Positions 34,601-46,347 of a DNA stretch of 64,000 nucleotides are shown here, in pieces. A program made the translations under genes and the position numbers. Source of the DNA: Episyrphus balteatus (Eukaryota > Arthropoda > Insecta > Diptera > Syrphidae); contig NC_079136.1 in the NCBI RefSeq assembly GCF_945859705.1, positions 109,574,028 through 109,638,027 on the forward strand. Reading direction: 5' to 3'. The notes under the pieces were generated by a model. It made no database searches and was not told the DNA's origin. It saw only the letters and a program-made list of their open reading frames with translations. Every line of letters begins with the position of its first letter. Position 1 is the first letter of the stretch.

Positions 34601-34880
34601 CTTGCATATTTTCATTAGTAAGCTTGGTTTCTTCATAATGTTTTAAGCTTTCTTTTATAAGAATCGCCGATCCACCTCTTGCCTTGTCAGCTGGATGTGG
34701 AGCGTGGTAACATGAATAGTGTTCTATTACATTATCTAGACTTTGCCCATTGGAGAAGTGAGTTTCGGACACCAGGCAAATATCTATATGTTCTAGATCT
34801 AAAAAGATTTTTAATTCGGATAAGTGTTGTAAAAGACCGTTTGCATTCCATGTAGCGATTTTAAGTGTTCTGTCCATCAT
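31631..34880 (-). pseudogene. Jockey ORF2: endonuclease/RT with palm deletion and MITE insertion
   Basis: The N-terminal endonuclease (34880 to ~34100) is intact: IATWNANGLLQHLSELKIFL, SETHFSNG, GGDFNAKHTHWG and SDHTPVIL. A one-base loss near 33881-33884 shifts the frame; coding resumes through SNNLKKQIYKF to KEMPLKAF near 33460. There the sequence jumps directly to EYSELKKIEAGVPQGS. In intact Jockey proteins roughly 110-150 residues lie between, including motif A with its catalytic aspartate. Motif B (AGVPQGSVLGP) and motif C (FADD) remain. A TA-flanked MITE (31740-32760) then splits the C-terminal part; the last residues RRLRRTKPHELMV and stop lie at 31671-31631. The RT cannot be functional. 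Confidence 0.9.
31740..32760. mobile_element. TA-flanked MITE in the Jockey ORF2
   Basis: TIRs GGGTAAAAGCGGGTGAGATG (31740 onward) and the inverse (ending GCTTTTACCC at 32760) are flanked by TA (31738-31739, 32761-32762). The Jockey frame continues across once the element is removed, which fixes the boundaries. GGTGARATGGCGC-like motifs recur inside in both orientations (near 31751, 32115, 32140, 32520-32570). No transposase. Confidence 0.85.
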
Positions 34881-36544
34881 TGTTTTTTAAGAGCGACTTT
34901 TTCGCTTAACTGTTTGATATTCAAATCCTGTTTATCAATTCTTTGAAGAATGAGGTGTAGCATTTCTTTTATGGAAGTCTCTTCATTCTTCCGCACATTT
35001 TTTAGAATCTGAGAATAGGCTTTATTTTCATCGCTTTTACTTTGAACAGCTTTTTTAGGCGGTTCATTCTTAGTATTGTTTTCAGCAGTTAAATCGGTAT
35101 TTACTGTGTTTCTGGGTTTGTCTCTAGCAGATGTATTTTTGCTTTTGAACTCTTGGAATTTTTTGGCAACTGGGCAGCCTCTATAGCTTGCCGGGTGATT
35201 ACCCTGGCAGTTCACACATTTTGCTTTCTGATCTTTGCTCATCGGACAATTTTTAGTTGCATGTTTTCCTTCGCACTTTACACAAGCAAACTCGCGGTTG
35301 CAATATTTTTGGGTATGACCAAAAGCTTGGCAACGTTTGCACTGCGGAACAACTTTAGATATTCGGAGTGGTTCAATTTTAACGGCTATGCCCAAGATAG
35401 ATCTAACTTTATAAATCTCCTCGACACTTTGTTTACTGTCAAAAGTTAGCATGAATAAAGGTAGTAACCTCTTACTTGTTGTCGATTCTCCAGAGGAGTT
35501 TTTAATTGTCTCATTCTTAAATAGATTGACTGCATCAAGAGCTTGGAAGCCTTTTTGTACTAGATCTTCCACTACTTCCTCGGGAGAGCACGAGAAATGA
35601 AGACCTCTGGCTACTACTTTTATTGGCCTTGTAGCTTTGTTCTCATATGAGTGCCATTGTATTTGGTGTTTGCTCAGTTCTTCGGTGACAGATCTATACT
35701 CGTCGGGTTCTTCAACTGTGACTTTCCAGTTGTCTTTGTTATACGATGTGTATTTGCAAGCTTTTTTAGTACATTTTTCTATTATTTTCTTGAGATCTCC
35801 AAAAATTGGAAATCCTGAGATCATAATTGGTGGTGGTGTAATTTTTTTGCTGCCTTTAGCGTGAGATTTTGATTTAGCATCAGTTACCGCATTATTCATT
35901 TTTTTAGTTTCTGTAATCAACTCTTTATTATTTACAGCTTCAGAGCTTTTCTGATTTCTTAAACAAATCTCGGGACTACCTGTTGCTTTACGTTTCTTTG
36001 TGATACGCTTATTTTTCTTTTTCTCAGTTTCGAACAAGAGTTCTTCTTCATCAGTTTGATATTAAGGTTCCATATATCTTGGACTTAACTGAAGCGTTGA
36101 CTCTGCATCTTTCTTGCTAAGCACGGAAACTTTCTCTTAGAGTTTTTTCACTTGTAGCTGAAGACTTTGAACTAGAACTTCAAGTTGTTTTCTTGCCGCT
36201 ATTTCAATTTGCCATTCATCAAAGTAGTTTTTTGATTGGTCAATCTCTTTTTCTTCGATGGAACTCTGTTGATCTGTGATGTCGATCTCTTCATTGATCT
36301 TGGTTCCTTTTTCGCTGATGTTTTTAACATCTGTAGTATTGTTTGAGGTTGTCGATGATGTAACCCCTGAAGTTAATTTGTTTGGGGGAGTTCTTTGCAT
36401 CTTTGAACTCCGTCTCTCAATATTTTTAAGCAATAATTGGTCCTCCCCAGAATCCATAGGACCGACCTCGTAAGAGAGTGGATTTACCAGTTTCACTGGA
36501 GTGCCACCTGGGGTATTTAATCTAGTCGTTTTGTTCATTGCCAT
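34877..36544 (-). pseudogene. Jockey ORF1: gag-like nucleic-acid-binding protein with two nonsense codons
   Basis: A 556-codon frame is interrupted by TAA at ~36137-36139 and by another TAA near 36062; the frame is otherwise the same throughout. The N-terminal part (from MAMNKTTRLNTPGGTPV) is followed by a predicted coiled-coil-like stretch (ARKQLEVLVQSLQLQVKKL), a basic linker, then the PRE_C2HC-like region (PPIMISGFPIFGDLKK ... RGLHFSCSPEEVVEDL). Three CCHC knuckles follow: CKRCQAFGHTQKYC, CVKCEGKHATKNC and CVNCQGNHPASYRGC. This is the classic architecture of Jockey-clade ORF1, which coats element RNA. The C-terminal coil (EMLHLILQRIDKQDLNIKQL) precedes the stop, which overlaps the ORF2 start. 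Confidence 0.9.
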
Positions 36545-36842
36545 AATTTTTTTAACTTAGTATTCGTACTATAAATAGTTCAGTTACTTCTATCCATAGT
36601 TTATATTCAGCCGCCCCACAGGGTACAGACGCTGACCAGTGTGCCGCACAATATGTGTCAGACGCTCTTGGATTTAATCGTGAGCTGGTGCATTCAGAGC
36701 GATAATTCTGTTCTTTTGCTCCTAGTTCCTGAGAAGGTAACTCAGGTGACTCAGCTCATGGATCCAATGGATCCAACGCTCGTCGTTAGTTGGATATCCA
36801 GCGGGCACCGCGAGGAGGTGACGATGCGATTTTGCCACGCCA

Positions 36843-36993
36843 TAAAATAAAATAAAATAAAATAAAATAAAATAAAATAAAATAAAATAAAATAAAATAA
36901 AATAAAATAAAATAAAATAAAATAAAATAAAATAAAATAAAATAAAATAAAATAAAATAAAATAAAATAAAATAAAATAAAATAAAATAAAAT
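36843..36993. repeat. AAAAT microsatellite, about 30 units
   Basis: An essentially perfect run of AAAAT pentamers for ~150 bp at the 5' side of the Jockey element. Perfect units over this length suggest recent expansion. Confidence 0.95.
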
Positions 36994-39900
36994 GTATTAC
37001 TGGTTATTTTATTTGCCGTTGGGTGAAGTGGTACAAGCTCAAAGTTTTTGCTTTGGTTAGTTAAATGTTATTTTTGGCAAATGAATTTTGATGATTCACA
37101 TTTGTCTGTTGATTTAATTTTTTGAAAAAAAAAAAAATGTAATCCATTAATTTACTCGGTGTGAAAAAAGATGCTAGGTATGTATTTGTATTACTTGGCT
37201 GTCGGGAAGTTGAGCTATAATTATTTTTGGGCCAAATCTTATCATATCTGATGTCATATCATATCTGATGTCCTAGATTATTTTTTTTTTTGATCTATAT
37301 TTATGACTCCTTTTTTCTCAGAAAATACTTTTGAATATTAACTTTGCATTTAAAAAAAAAGGAAAAGTTAAAAATTTAAATTTATTTGGTGTTAAAAATA
37401 GAATTGAATTTTCACATCAACGATAGCAATTGCTAAAACTTACAGAATTATAGACCATACTAAAAGGCATCTATTTTATATTGCCAGTGTTGCGAATTTT
37501 CCTTTTTTTTATACAACATAATACAAAAACGGTCTTGCCCCCATAGGCGGTCTTGCCCCCACTTCCCCTGTTTTTTTTTTCTTTTCTCATATACCTACCT
37601 ACATATAAATTTTTTTTTCTTGAAAAGCTTTAAAAAAATTATATCATTAAAAAGCTTATAGTTTATAGTTGCAATAACATTTTTAATGCAAAATTTGTAT
37701 ATTTGCAATAATTTTTTTTTAAATTTGTAATGGAAAACAAATGCATTAAAAATTTTTTTAATCCTGGTTCAAATAAGCAATAACACTTAAACATTCTTTC
37801 CACAAGCGGCCCATAGACACGACACTAGTATGCACACCGGAGCGACTAAAATCAATTAATTTTTGGTGTCGAAGTCATGATCGGTGAGCTAATGTGTACA
37901 CAAGTGTGGGGTTTTGTACGTCTTTTAAGTGTCATTACAATTTAAAAACATAAAACACAAAATTAATGCATAAGCAATAGAGCCGTAGTCGTTAGCCATT
38001 GTTTTCCATCTAAATAACGTAAGATAAACAAACAACACAGCGTTTAAAAAATCACATTTCTTTCCCTTCATAAAATATATTTTTAAATTGAATAGGTATT
38101 CAAAATGTTTATCATAAAAAAGGATAATAGTGTCATCCAATTTGCTTATTATACCTACATGCCTGTGACCACATAAAATTAAATAATCTGTTTATTTCTT
38201 TTGCCACAAAAAAAAATATAAGGAGAAAGCAATCTTTTTCATATTTTCTTCACCATATATGTAATATAGTACGTGACCGTAATTGCAAAAGGGCCAGTTT
38301 GATGATATCTTCCCTATTTAAATGAAAATATTCTATCCGAATACATCGCATCTCGCATCGTTTAATTTAACGACTTTTCATTACACAAAGGATGACAATA
38401 GGAATGGCTTTTAATAAAAGATTAGCTCTCCTCAATTCGTTATGAATTTATTTAAGGGTGATTTTTCGGGGGTTAAAAGGGGCTCATATGGATATGAGAT
38501 TTTATATGTCTTCATTGTGTTCCATAAAAATGATTACAAGAGGTGGAGCATCTATAGAGTGTTAGAAATTCATATTAGGTACGTATAATCGATTTTTATA
38601 TTGGAGAAAATATAATAAGGATAAGGTTCATGTTACTATTTTACAAGTTTTATTGTGCGTCAAAACACTAGTCCATTGTCAATTTTCTTGAAAACAAAAC
38701 CTTTAAAGTTGTTTTAATTCTAGTGCTATCAAAAGTGTAATTCCAGTTTTTATATTTTGTCTTTGGTTCTGGATTTTGGATGCGCACAAGTGTACTTGGC
38801 CAAATAACTGGATCACAAAACACCTGAAATTAGATTAAAAAAAATTCTCCCAGTTTCTAAAATTTTATTTTACAAATTTACAAATTTCAGTTTTGTAGAA
38901 TTTTTGACTATAAATACTATTATAGCGTTCAATTTTAAACAAGAAAATGATTAAATCTAGCCTTTTTGATGAACCATTAAAAAGTTACAAATTTCCAAAC
39001 TCAAAAACACAATTTTTCCCATGTACCTAAATCATACCTATGGGAAATAGAAATTTGCGATGCGGCGGTACTTAATGTTAATATTAGGAGCTGAAACTCT
39101 TACAGTATTTGTTTTCGTCATTTCCAACAATATTTTCGGTATTACTGTGAACAAAAAAAAATTTTTTTTTTGAATCAGTCGAATAAATAGGACAGACTTA
39201 TATAAAAATTTTTACCTTCTACATATTTTATCCGATGGAAATGCCGAGTTTAAGTGTAGCTAAGCAATATTATGCTCCAGTGAAGTGAATTATGACGTAA
39301 GATTTTATCGATATTAACGATTTTACGGCAACCTTTTCATTTTTTTCTTTTTCGAAAATATGAAGTATTTTCAAACTAAGCCTGAAATCTAAAATCAATA
39401 AATCACAAAAATCCTACGTTCATTGAGATTTAAGGGGAAGTTTAATTTTTGTTCTGAATAAAAAATTGCGTTAATATAACCCAGTCGAGTTATTCACTAA
39501 AACGTGTTTTACCTTTAATTGGCGACTTTGGCTCAAGGTCGATTTTCCCGAAAAACTGGTTTTAAGTTTTCAGTGATCCCCCCTACCATCCTATGAAAAA
39601 ATTGCACGATCTAATTTTTTCCATTTGACATGTTTAATTCGACTGGGCTACTAAGCCATGTTGTTATTACAACAATTTGCAATAAAAAGACGTTTAAACG
39701 GTCAAAAAGCTTGGGGCAAAAAAACTTGTTTTTCCCATTATTCGCTCGAAAAATTTTTTTGTAGGTATATCCAATATTTTATTTTTAATTGAATTTTATT
39801 TTTAATTTCAGGTGAAACGGGAAAAAACGGCGTCACTTTTTCGTGGATGCTGCCATGGTTCATCGATTTATAAGACGTTATCACATCAAAAATGAATCTT

Positions 39901-40263
39901 GAACTTTTTCTTAGGGGCCAGTTATAGCTATCATTGGTTTTCATAATTGAAACCAATCATTGCAATTTTTTTGACAGGTCGTTTATAGCAAACATTGAAA
40001 ATTTCTGTCATTGAAAATTCTGATCATTGAAAATTTGAAATTTCATGGTTGAAATACATCAGCCGATAAATTGTATCTAATAAAAAATGTATCAGTGAAA
40101 CTGTATGAAATTGAAACACAAATCCGTGGAACGATTCGTTTCATTTGTTGATGTTATGAATCAGTAAAATTGAGTAAGCAGTATTTTTTCAATTGGGAAT
40201 AGATGACCTAATTAAATGTCTACTAAACTCTTTTATTGATAATCATTTATATCAAAACAACAA
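36994..40263. other. Unassigned AT-rich sequence
   Basis: About 3.3 kb without a recognisable gene. Minor structure: an 18 bp direct duplication based on TCATATCTGATGTC at 37243-37276, and repeated CATTGAAAATTT motifs at 39980-40035. Open frames (37925-38140 minus, 39738-39956 minus) have no identifiable domain. Confidence 0.4.
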
Positions 40264-40445
40264 AACCGACATCTATGGATCAAAATAGATTTTTGCTTTC
40301 CTAATGGATTATGAGAAATTTAAATTGCATGCACCAGCTTTCGAATATTTATCAAAATTTGAAAACCCAGTCCAAAGTTATGAGGTAACAAAAACATAAA
40401 AATACAGACGAATTGATAACCTCCTCCTTTTGGCAACTTAGTTCC
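40264..40445 (-). mobile_element. Dispersed AACCGACTTC-family repeat, copy 1
   Basis: The minus strand reads GGAGGAGGTTATCAATTCGT, then ATGTTTTTGTTACCTCATAA, CTTTGGACTGGG and CGAAAGCTGGTGCATGC, and ends GATCCATAGATGTCGGTT. A second copy is at 51466-51754. Both keep the same order of blocks and the GTCGGTT/AACCGAC terminus. I recall this family as widespread in insects. The 5' terminus of this copy is eroded. Confidence 0.65.
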
Positions 40446-43216
40446 ATTTAATTTTTTAGTTGATCCGAAATAAATTGATAATAATAATTGATATTTGACA
40501 GTTCGATGAAGTGAAATGTGACGGTCAACTATCAAATATCATTTTAGACAATTCGGCACCAGTATTTCCACATAAATTATACTGTTTATGACATCCAACA
40601 AGATGTATTGAATGATGCAAATTACTTTTTTACTAAATACCATACCGGGCCGACACAATTAAGGTTTGTTTAAGAAAATATGATTCATTGCTATAATTCA
40701 ATAGGAGAATCTCCGAATGTATGTCAATAATTCTTACACAACCATTTTCATGCCATTTAGCATTTTGCATTGACAATGTTATCATATTATACTGAAACTT
40801 AATTTGATAGCTAAATATATTTAATTATGAAATTAATATGGATGATGATGCTTCAGAGATTTGGCTTTGAGTAATCTTATGCAGATTTACGATAACGCTC
40901 GAAGACATACCAAACACCATTAAACCAACACATACACATAGATTGGAATCCAGGAAGGATGTCTGGAGAACTGTAATTAGCCATGCATTGAGTTGTGATT
41001 TATAGGTGCTCCAATGTAAATTAGGGTCGAATCGGCATGGTGATGAAGCACATTAAATGCTTTGTGTGCTCTACAGATGTTAAACATAACGGATGATTGA
41101 TGGCATATAAATTATAAAAACTTTAACATTCATACCTTTAGTACCTAACCTACCAATTGAAATGGATGCTTTGCAAAATTTGCATAGTAACTTTGATGTA
41201 GGTACATACCTTCCCTATTATGCTCATGTGAAAACGGAATTTGAAATGTAAGCCGATAAGTTCACTAACTGATTCGGTATTGGATGATAATGATCTTTAT
41301 TCAATCAATAACTTAGGTTGGTACATGTTGTGTTGAGTACATTGAGTTGTGTACGTTGTAAAAAAAAAAATTATAGGTATGTTAAACTTATGAAAAGAAC
41401 CGTAAGGGAGATCATACCAGTTTCATATTCGGAACAGCTCTTTCCTATAAATATAAGCGGATAAATGTTCAAAAACTCATCGATTTTTATACATTACTCA
41501 AACTTTAAACGCAATTTCTGTCAAACTATCACTTATTGCTTTACCCCTTTGTATCCAGCGGCAAAGAATAAAGACTACTGCTTTGATAACATTGCTGTGT
41601 GGGATAGTTTTTAACTTTTTGTCACCTATTTTTGGTACATTGTTTTTTTTTTTGCTAAGCTATCTGCAGTAGGATTTTCTAAATATCAAAAAATTTTCAA
41701 AAAATTGCTTTTTATAAACAAAAAATTGAAAATATACATACATACTTAAAAATCCAACATAATACATTGAGTAGGTACAATTTTTAAAAATAACATTATT
41801 TAAAAACGAAAAGGTAATGCTTAGAATACCTGATTTTATAACATATTTAATTTTTTTTATTTAAAAACAAAATTGGCTAAATATCAAATGGCATGTTACA
41901 GAAAAAATAAGAACGCTTAAGCAAAAAATAATCACCACACTTGATTTAACTTTTTGGCGCACTGGTGAGACTACACAGATGTATGCTGTGAGCGTTTACG
42001 CATGAGTGCAAAAAAATTCTCACCTCGATTGCACTTAGGTATGTGTTCGGGGAAAATCTAGTGGTCCATATTAGATGCATAAGCATAGTCCATGCGGACC
42101 ATACTGTATAAATCCGAAGCCACAAATGAATCAATATTATATTTGTCTTTGAATTTAAAGCAGAAAAGCAAAAATGTTAAATAAATAAAATCCAAGACTG
42201 GGTCGCACGTACTTGCTCCTGCAGTTCAAAGAACTTCTACATATGTTAGTTTACTAGATTATAAGAGCTGCCTCAATATACATTGTGTGGAAAAGCCGAA
42301 ATGCAGACCAAATTTTTATTAAAAGAAATTTTTTTTTGGTTATTTGACTTTTTTGAGAAAAACTAAAAATGCAATTGCTTTGAATATAACGTATGCAGAG
42401 TTTAATCAAAATCGTTAGAGCCATATTCGAGTAATTAGCTAGGACTTAGAAATTCTCTATCGGAGGTACACGTTCTAAGCAAGATACCTACAAAAAAACA
42501 AAAAAAAAAATACAAGTTTCAAAATTCAAACCACGACACGAAATCAATATTTGCCCTATAGAGCAATTAAAAATGAATCATTGAGAAATGGGAAAAGGTA
42601 CTTTTTTAACTAGGAAACATTTTAATAGAATAGAAATAGAATGCAGATCGAAAATTGGAAAAAAAAAACTTTCAGCCGTAGGTATCAAGTTTTTAAACGA
42701 AAATAAATTATGATATATTCCATTTTGTAGATCTTAAAATTCTTTTGAAGAAATAATGAACAAGGGAATTTATCTTGATAAGTATAAAATGCTACCTACT
42801 GTTTATCAAGTTTTTTTTAGCAACAGAAGGCTACGTGTTGTCTGATTAAATATTTCAGAGGAAACTTTACACGTAAAGATAAAATGAGACGGCATGACAA
42901 AATTTGCCCAGCGAAAAAAATTTTGCTGTTTTGCGGTCGTGATGTTGGTCAGCTTAATGCTCAGTTGAGAAGCTGTGTTACTTTGTCCAAATTATATCCG
43001 CACTCCACACTAAAAAAAATCGATTTGAAATCGATTTTTTATATCAGTAAAACATACTCGGCACATTGTTTGTGACACGTAAAACTCATTGAGATCGATT
43101 TTAGTAGGATTTTTTTTTTGTGAAACGGATTAGCTATTCTTTTTACCTACTGCGTGTTGTTTTAGTAGTGGATGTAATCGTCTACTGTGGGTACGGTTGG
43201 CTATGTCAAAAAATAA
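40446..43216. other. Unassigned sequence
   Basis: About 2.8 kb with no convincing gene or element. Short frames (41946-42134 minus, 42884-43075 plus) carry no domain. A small palindrome, AAATCGATTTGAAATCGATTTT, is split around 43016-43038. Confidence 0.4.
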
Positions 43217-43355
43217 AACACATCCAGGGGCGGACTGGGAGTCAAAGAGCCTTCCGGGACTTTTAGGAAAAGGGCCACAAAATACTTACATAATTATTTA
43301 CTTACTCGAAATATTTAAAAATAAAAGTTGATATGCAGAAATTGTTTTTTTATAT

Positions 43356-43381
43356 ACAGTGGTCGAAAAATAATTAGAAAC
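43356..43381. repeat. Orphan mariner-like terminus
   Basis: ACAGTGGTCGAAAAATAATT preceded by TATAT has the shape of a Tc1/mariner 5' end (TA then CAGTGG...). No matching inverted end was found nearby, so only one terminus or a solo remnant is present. Confidence 0.4.
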
Positions 43382-43930
43382 AAAATGTAAATGCTAAAAA
43401 TCATTTATTTTATCAAATAAAAGCATTTGTTTTTAAAAGTTTTCGTGAATTTATCCAGTGCTTTTGTTTGTCATGTTAAAGCTTTTAAAATTTCAAAACT
43501 TTTAATTACATGTTAAAAGTTAAATTAAAATTTAAGATTTCACAATTTCAAAATCTTTTAAAATAAAATGATAATGTTAAAAAACAACAATTCACGATTT
43601 TCACAAAAAAAAAAAAAAAATAATATTTTTAACAGTTACTAACAGTACCTTTTACTGACCGGTTCAGTAAATTAGGTACTTCGATAAATTAATTAAATTT
43701 TGTATCATTTTTAAAATTAATATTAAAATTCTTATAAAATTAAATTAAAAATATTTTTGTGAGTTATCAGGTACATAAAAAGCTTTGATATTCTAAGCAA
43801 CTTTATCTATGCATTCTATTACGATTTTATAATGTTTTTGTCCCGGGTTATGCTCCCAGAAATATGGTCACCGTAATTATACCACAACTCGTGTTTGCTA
43901 AAAATTTGTTAAATATGTATTTTGTATACA

Positions 43931-43956
43931 CAGGGTGTCCCAAAAGTTTTTGCGAA
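43931..43956. repeat. Second orphan mariner-like terminus
   Basis: CAGGGTGTCCCAAAAGTTTT preceded by TATACA closely resembles many mariner termini. No partner end is visible in this window. Confidence 0.4.
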
Positions 43957-44440
43957 ATTTCGAAAAGTCCCGACTTTGCAACTGTATTTTGCTCCCTCCG
44001 CTCATAATAGATTTTTGTTTTTTACAATTCTTTCACTAAAACATTTCTTAATAATAAGAAATAATTAATAAATCAAAATATTTTTTGCTGCAAATCAATT
44101 AAGAGTTCAATATTTTTTAAAAACTCAATTTGTTACTTTTATTTCATATTTTGTCACCTAAATCTCTAATTAGGGGAGATTAGGTACTGTTGAAGCAAAG
44201 GACGGTTGAAACAATACAAGTAGCTCGAGAATCGTTAGTGATACAGTACGACTTATAGGGAATCGAATGAATTTGAAATTTCAATTGTTTGTCAAGGGTT
44301 GGTTATGAATGACCAAAACCCATAATCCCAAAGAGAAAATCCCCAAAGCCAAAATCCCCAAGACAGACCTGGGTATAGACAAAATCTCCAGGAAAAAATC
44401 TCAAAAAAAAAAATCTCCGAGCGAAAATCCCAAAATTTCA

Positions 44441-45512
44441 GATGCGTAAGTTGTGTATCAAGCAATCAAATCGCGCGCGCGACAAGGCGACAAGGCAACA
44501 TGGCGACAAGGCGACATGGCGACATGGCGACAAGGCGACATGGCGACAAGGCGACATGGCGACAAGGCGACAAGGCGACATGGCGACAAGGCGACAAGGC
44601 GACATGGTGACAGGGCGACATGGCGACATGGCGACATGGCGACAAGGCGACATGGCGACAAGGCGACATGGCGACATGGCGACAAGGCGACATGGCGACA
44701 AGGCGACATGGCGACATGGCGACAAGGCGACATGGCGACAAGGCGACATGGCGACATGGCGACAAGGCGACATGGCGACAAGGCGACATGGCGACATGGC
44801 GACAAGGCGACATGGCGACAAGGCGACATGGCGACAAGGCGACATGGCGACAAGGCGGCATGGCGACAAGGCGACATGGCGACAAGGCGACATGGCGACA
44901 AGGCGACATGGCGACATGGCGACAAGGCGACATGGCGACAAGGCGACAGGGCGACATGGCGACAAGGCGACATGGCGACAAGGCGACATGGCGACAAGGC
45001 GACATGGCGACAAGGCGACATGGCGACAAGGCGACATGGCGACAAGGCGACATGGCGACAAGGCGACATGGCGACATGGCGACAAGGCGACATTGCGACA
45101 TGGCGACAAGGCGACTAGGCGACATGGCGACATGGCGACAAGGCGACATGGCGACAAGGCGACATGGCGACATGGCGACAAGGCGACATGTTTACAGATT
45201 TATTCTATCACGTCTAGTTTTTGAGCTACACTCATCATTATTTTCGCTATAAACTCCCAAAAAGTAATTTTAAATTTAATATAATATGTAATATGTTGGT
45301 TTTTTTAAGTCAAAAACAGAAGACGCAAACTGGAATTTGGTTCAAAAACCGTTCATTACTTTGGAAAAAACAAGCAAGATTTGGAGATATTTATCATAAA
45401 TTTCTTTTTTCAATATCTTCTAGAAAAAAATAATTTTGAAAAAAAAATAAGTAACTTAAGGACGTTTTAATCGCGCGTGCGATTTGATTGCTTGATACAC
45501 AACTTGCGCATC
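44441..45512. mobile_element. Inverted-repeat element enclosing a minisatellite
   Basis: GATGCGTAAGTTGTGTATCA and the following bases to about 44482 recur in inverse at 45470-45512 with few mismatches (arms ~42 bp, including TCAAGCAATCAAATCGC). Between the arms are a 9 bp minisatellite and about 280 bp of AT-rich DNA. This is a foldback element; its duplication is not clear. Confidence 0.65.
44480..45190. repeat. 9 bp minisatellite GGCGACAAG/GGCGACATG
   Basis: About 79 nonamers of type GGCGACAWG, mixed in irregular higher-order order over ~711 bp. Because nine is divisible by three and no unit contains a stop, frames stay open on both strands; the 210-260 codon products (for example TWRQGDMATRRHGDKA) are artefacts. 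The GC content is far above that of the flanks. Confidence 0.95.
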
Positions 45513-46347
45513 TTCATTTTGGAAAGACCTATTTTTACTCATATTTATTTGTAAGCTGTGATAACTTGCTTCAAAAGATTATGCTAAGTTCAACTTGCTG
45601 TCTCCTTCCAGTATATTAGAATCATTGTTCCAGTATATTAGAATCATTGTCAAGTCACGGTTGTTTACATAATTTCTGTTCCGTTGTAATAGAGCAACCT
45701 TTATGATTTTAAAATTGTCGTGTTAAGTTCTGATTTTACTTTGACTTACAGGGTTGTTCTATCATTCTATTACGTTTTTGTTTTTGCTAATTAGAGATTT
45801 TTGGGGATTTGGAGAAAATGGGAGAAAAAATTATTTATTGGAGATTTTGTCCATTGGATGCCTTTCCCCATGGAGATTTTGTCCATGGGGTCAAAAATTT
45901 TCTGGAGATTTTATCCGATTGAGATTTTTTTTGGAGATAGTGTAGGTTTCCCGTTTGTCAAAAGAGCTTTTTTTTCGGAAAATGACAGGAACTATGTGAT
46001 CGAAGAGCTACCTTACGGAAAGGATATAAAATATTGTTTCAGTGTATTTGTTTTTAAAACTTTGTGAAAATCGAAAGCTTGGTCTTGTTTAAGCTTTTTG
46101 AACCGAATACTTTTTTAAAATGAAAGAGAGATATACAAACAAGCTACTAGGGGGAAGAAGAAAAAACATCGTGTTTACTTTTTTGAACTTTTTTGACTTT
46201 GTGTTTTGATGTAGTTCAGGCTTAACACAACAAATAAAGTACCTTGGCACCACTGCTTTTATCGAGTAAAATCTGGATAATTATCTGGATTTTTCAAAAA
46301 TCTATACAGATAAAGTTTTTGTTGTTTTTTTGTTTTTTGCCTCGAAA

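Larger units (their letters stand above)
31428..36840 (-). mobile_element. Full-length but defective Jockey-type LINE, minus strand
   Basis: From 5' to 3' on the minus strand: 5' UTR (36840-36545), ORF1 (36544-34877), ORF2 (34880-31631, interrupted), 3' UTR and a 19-base poly(A) (31446-31428). ORF1 and ORF2 overlap by four bases. Damage: two nonsense codons in ORF1, one frameshift in ORF2, a deletion that removes the front of the RT palm, and a 1.02 kb MITE (31740-32760) near the end of ORF2. Both flanks are AAAAT repeats, so the duplication cannot be resolved. Confidence 0.9.
44320..45940. repeat. Inverted GGAGATTTTGTCCATGG-like motif blocks
   Basis: Blocks of short degenerate GGGGATTTTG/CAAAATCCCC motifs lie at 44320-44425 (CAAAATCCCC orientation) and 45790-45935 (GGAGATTTTG orientation). 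They flank the inverted-repeat unit 44441-45512 symmetrically. They may be the arms of a larger foldback structure built from a simple motif. Confidence 0.5.

Noticed and set aside
44438..45252. Open frames of 210-260 codons on both strands (Arg/Asp- or Ser/Pro/Cys-rich repeats).
   Set aside because: They are forced by a stop-free 9 bp minisatellite. Frames are equally open on both strands and there is no non-repetitive domain.
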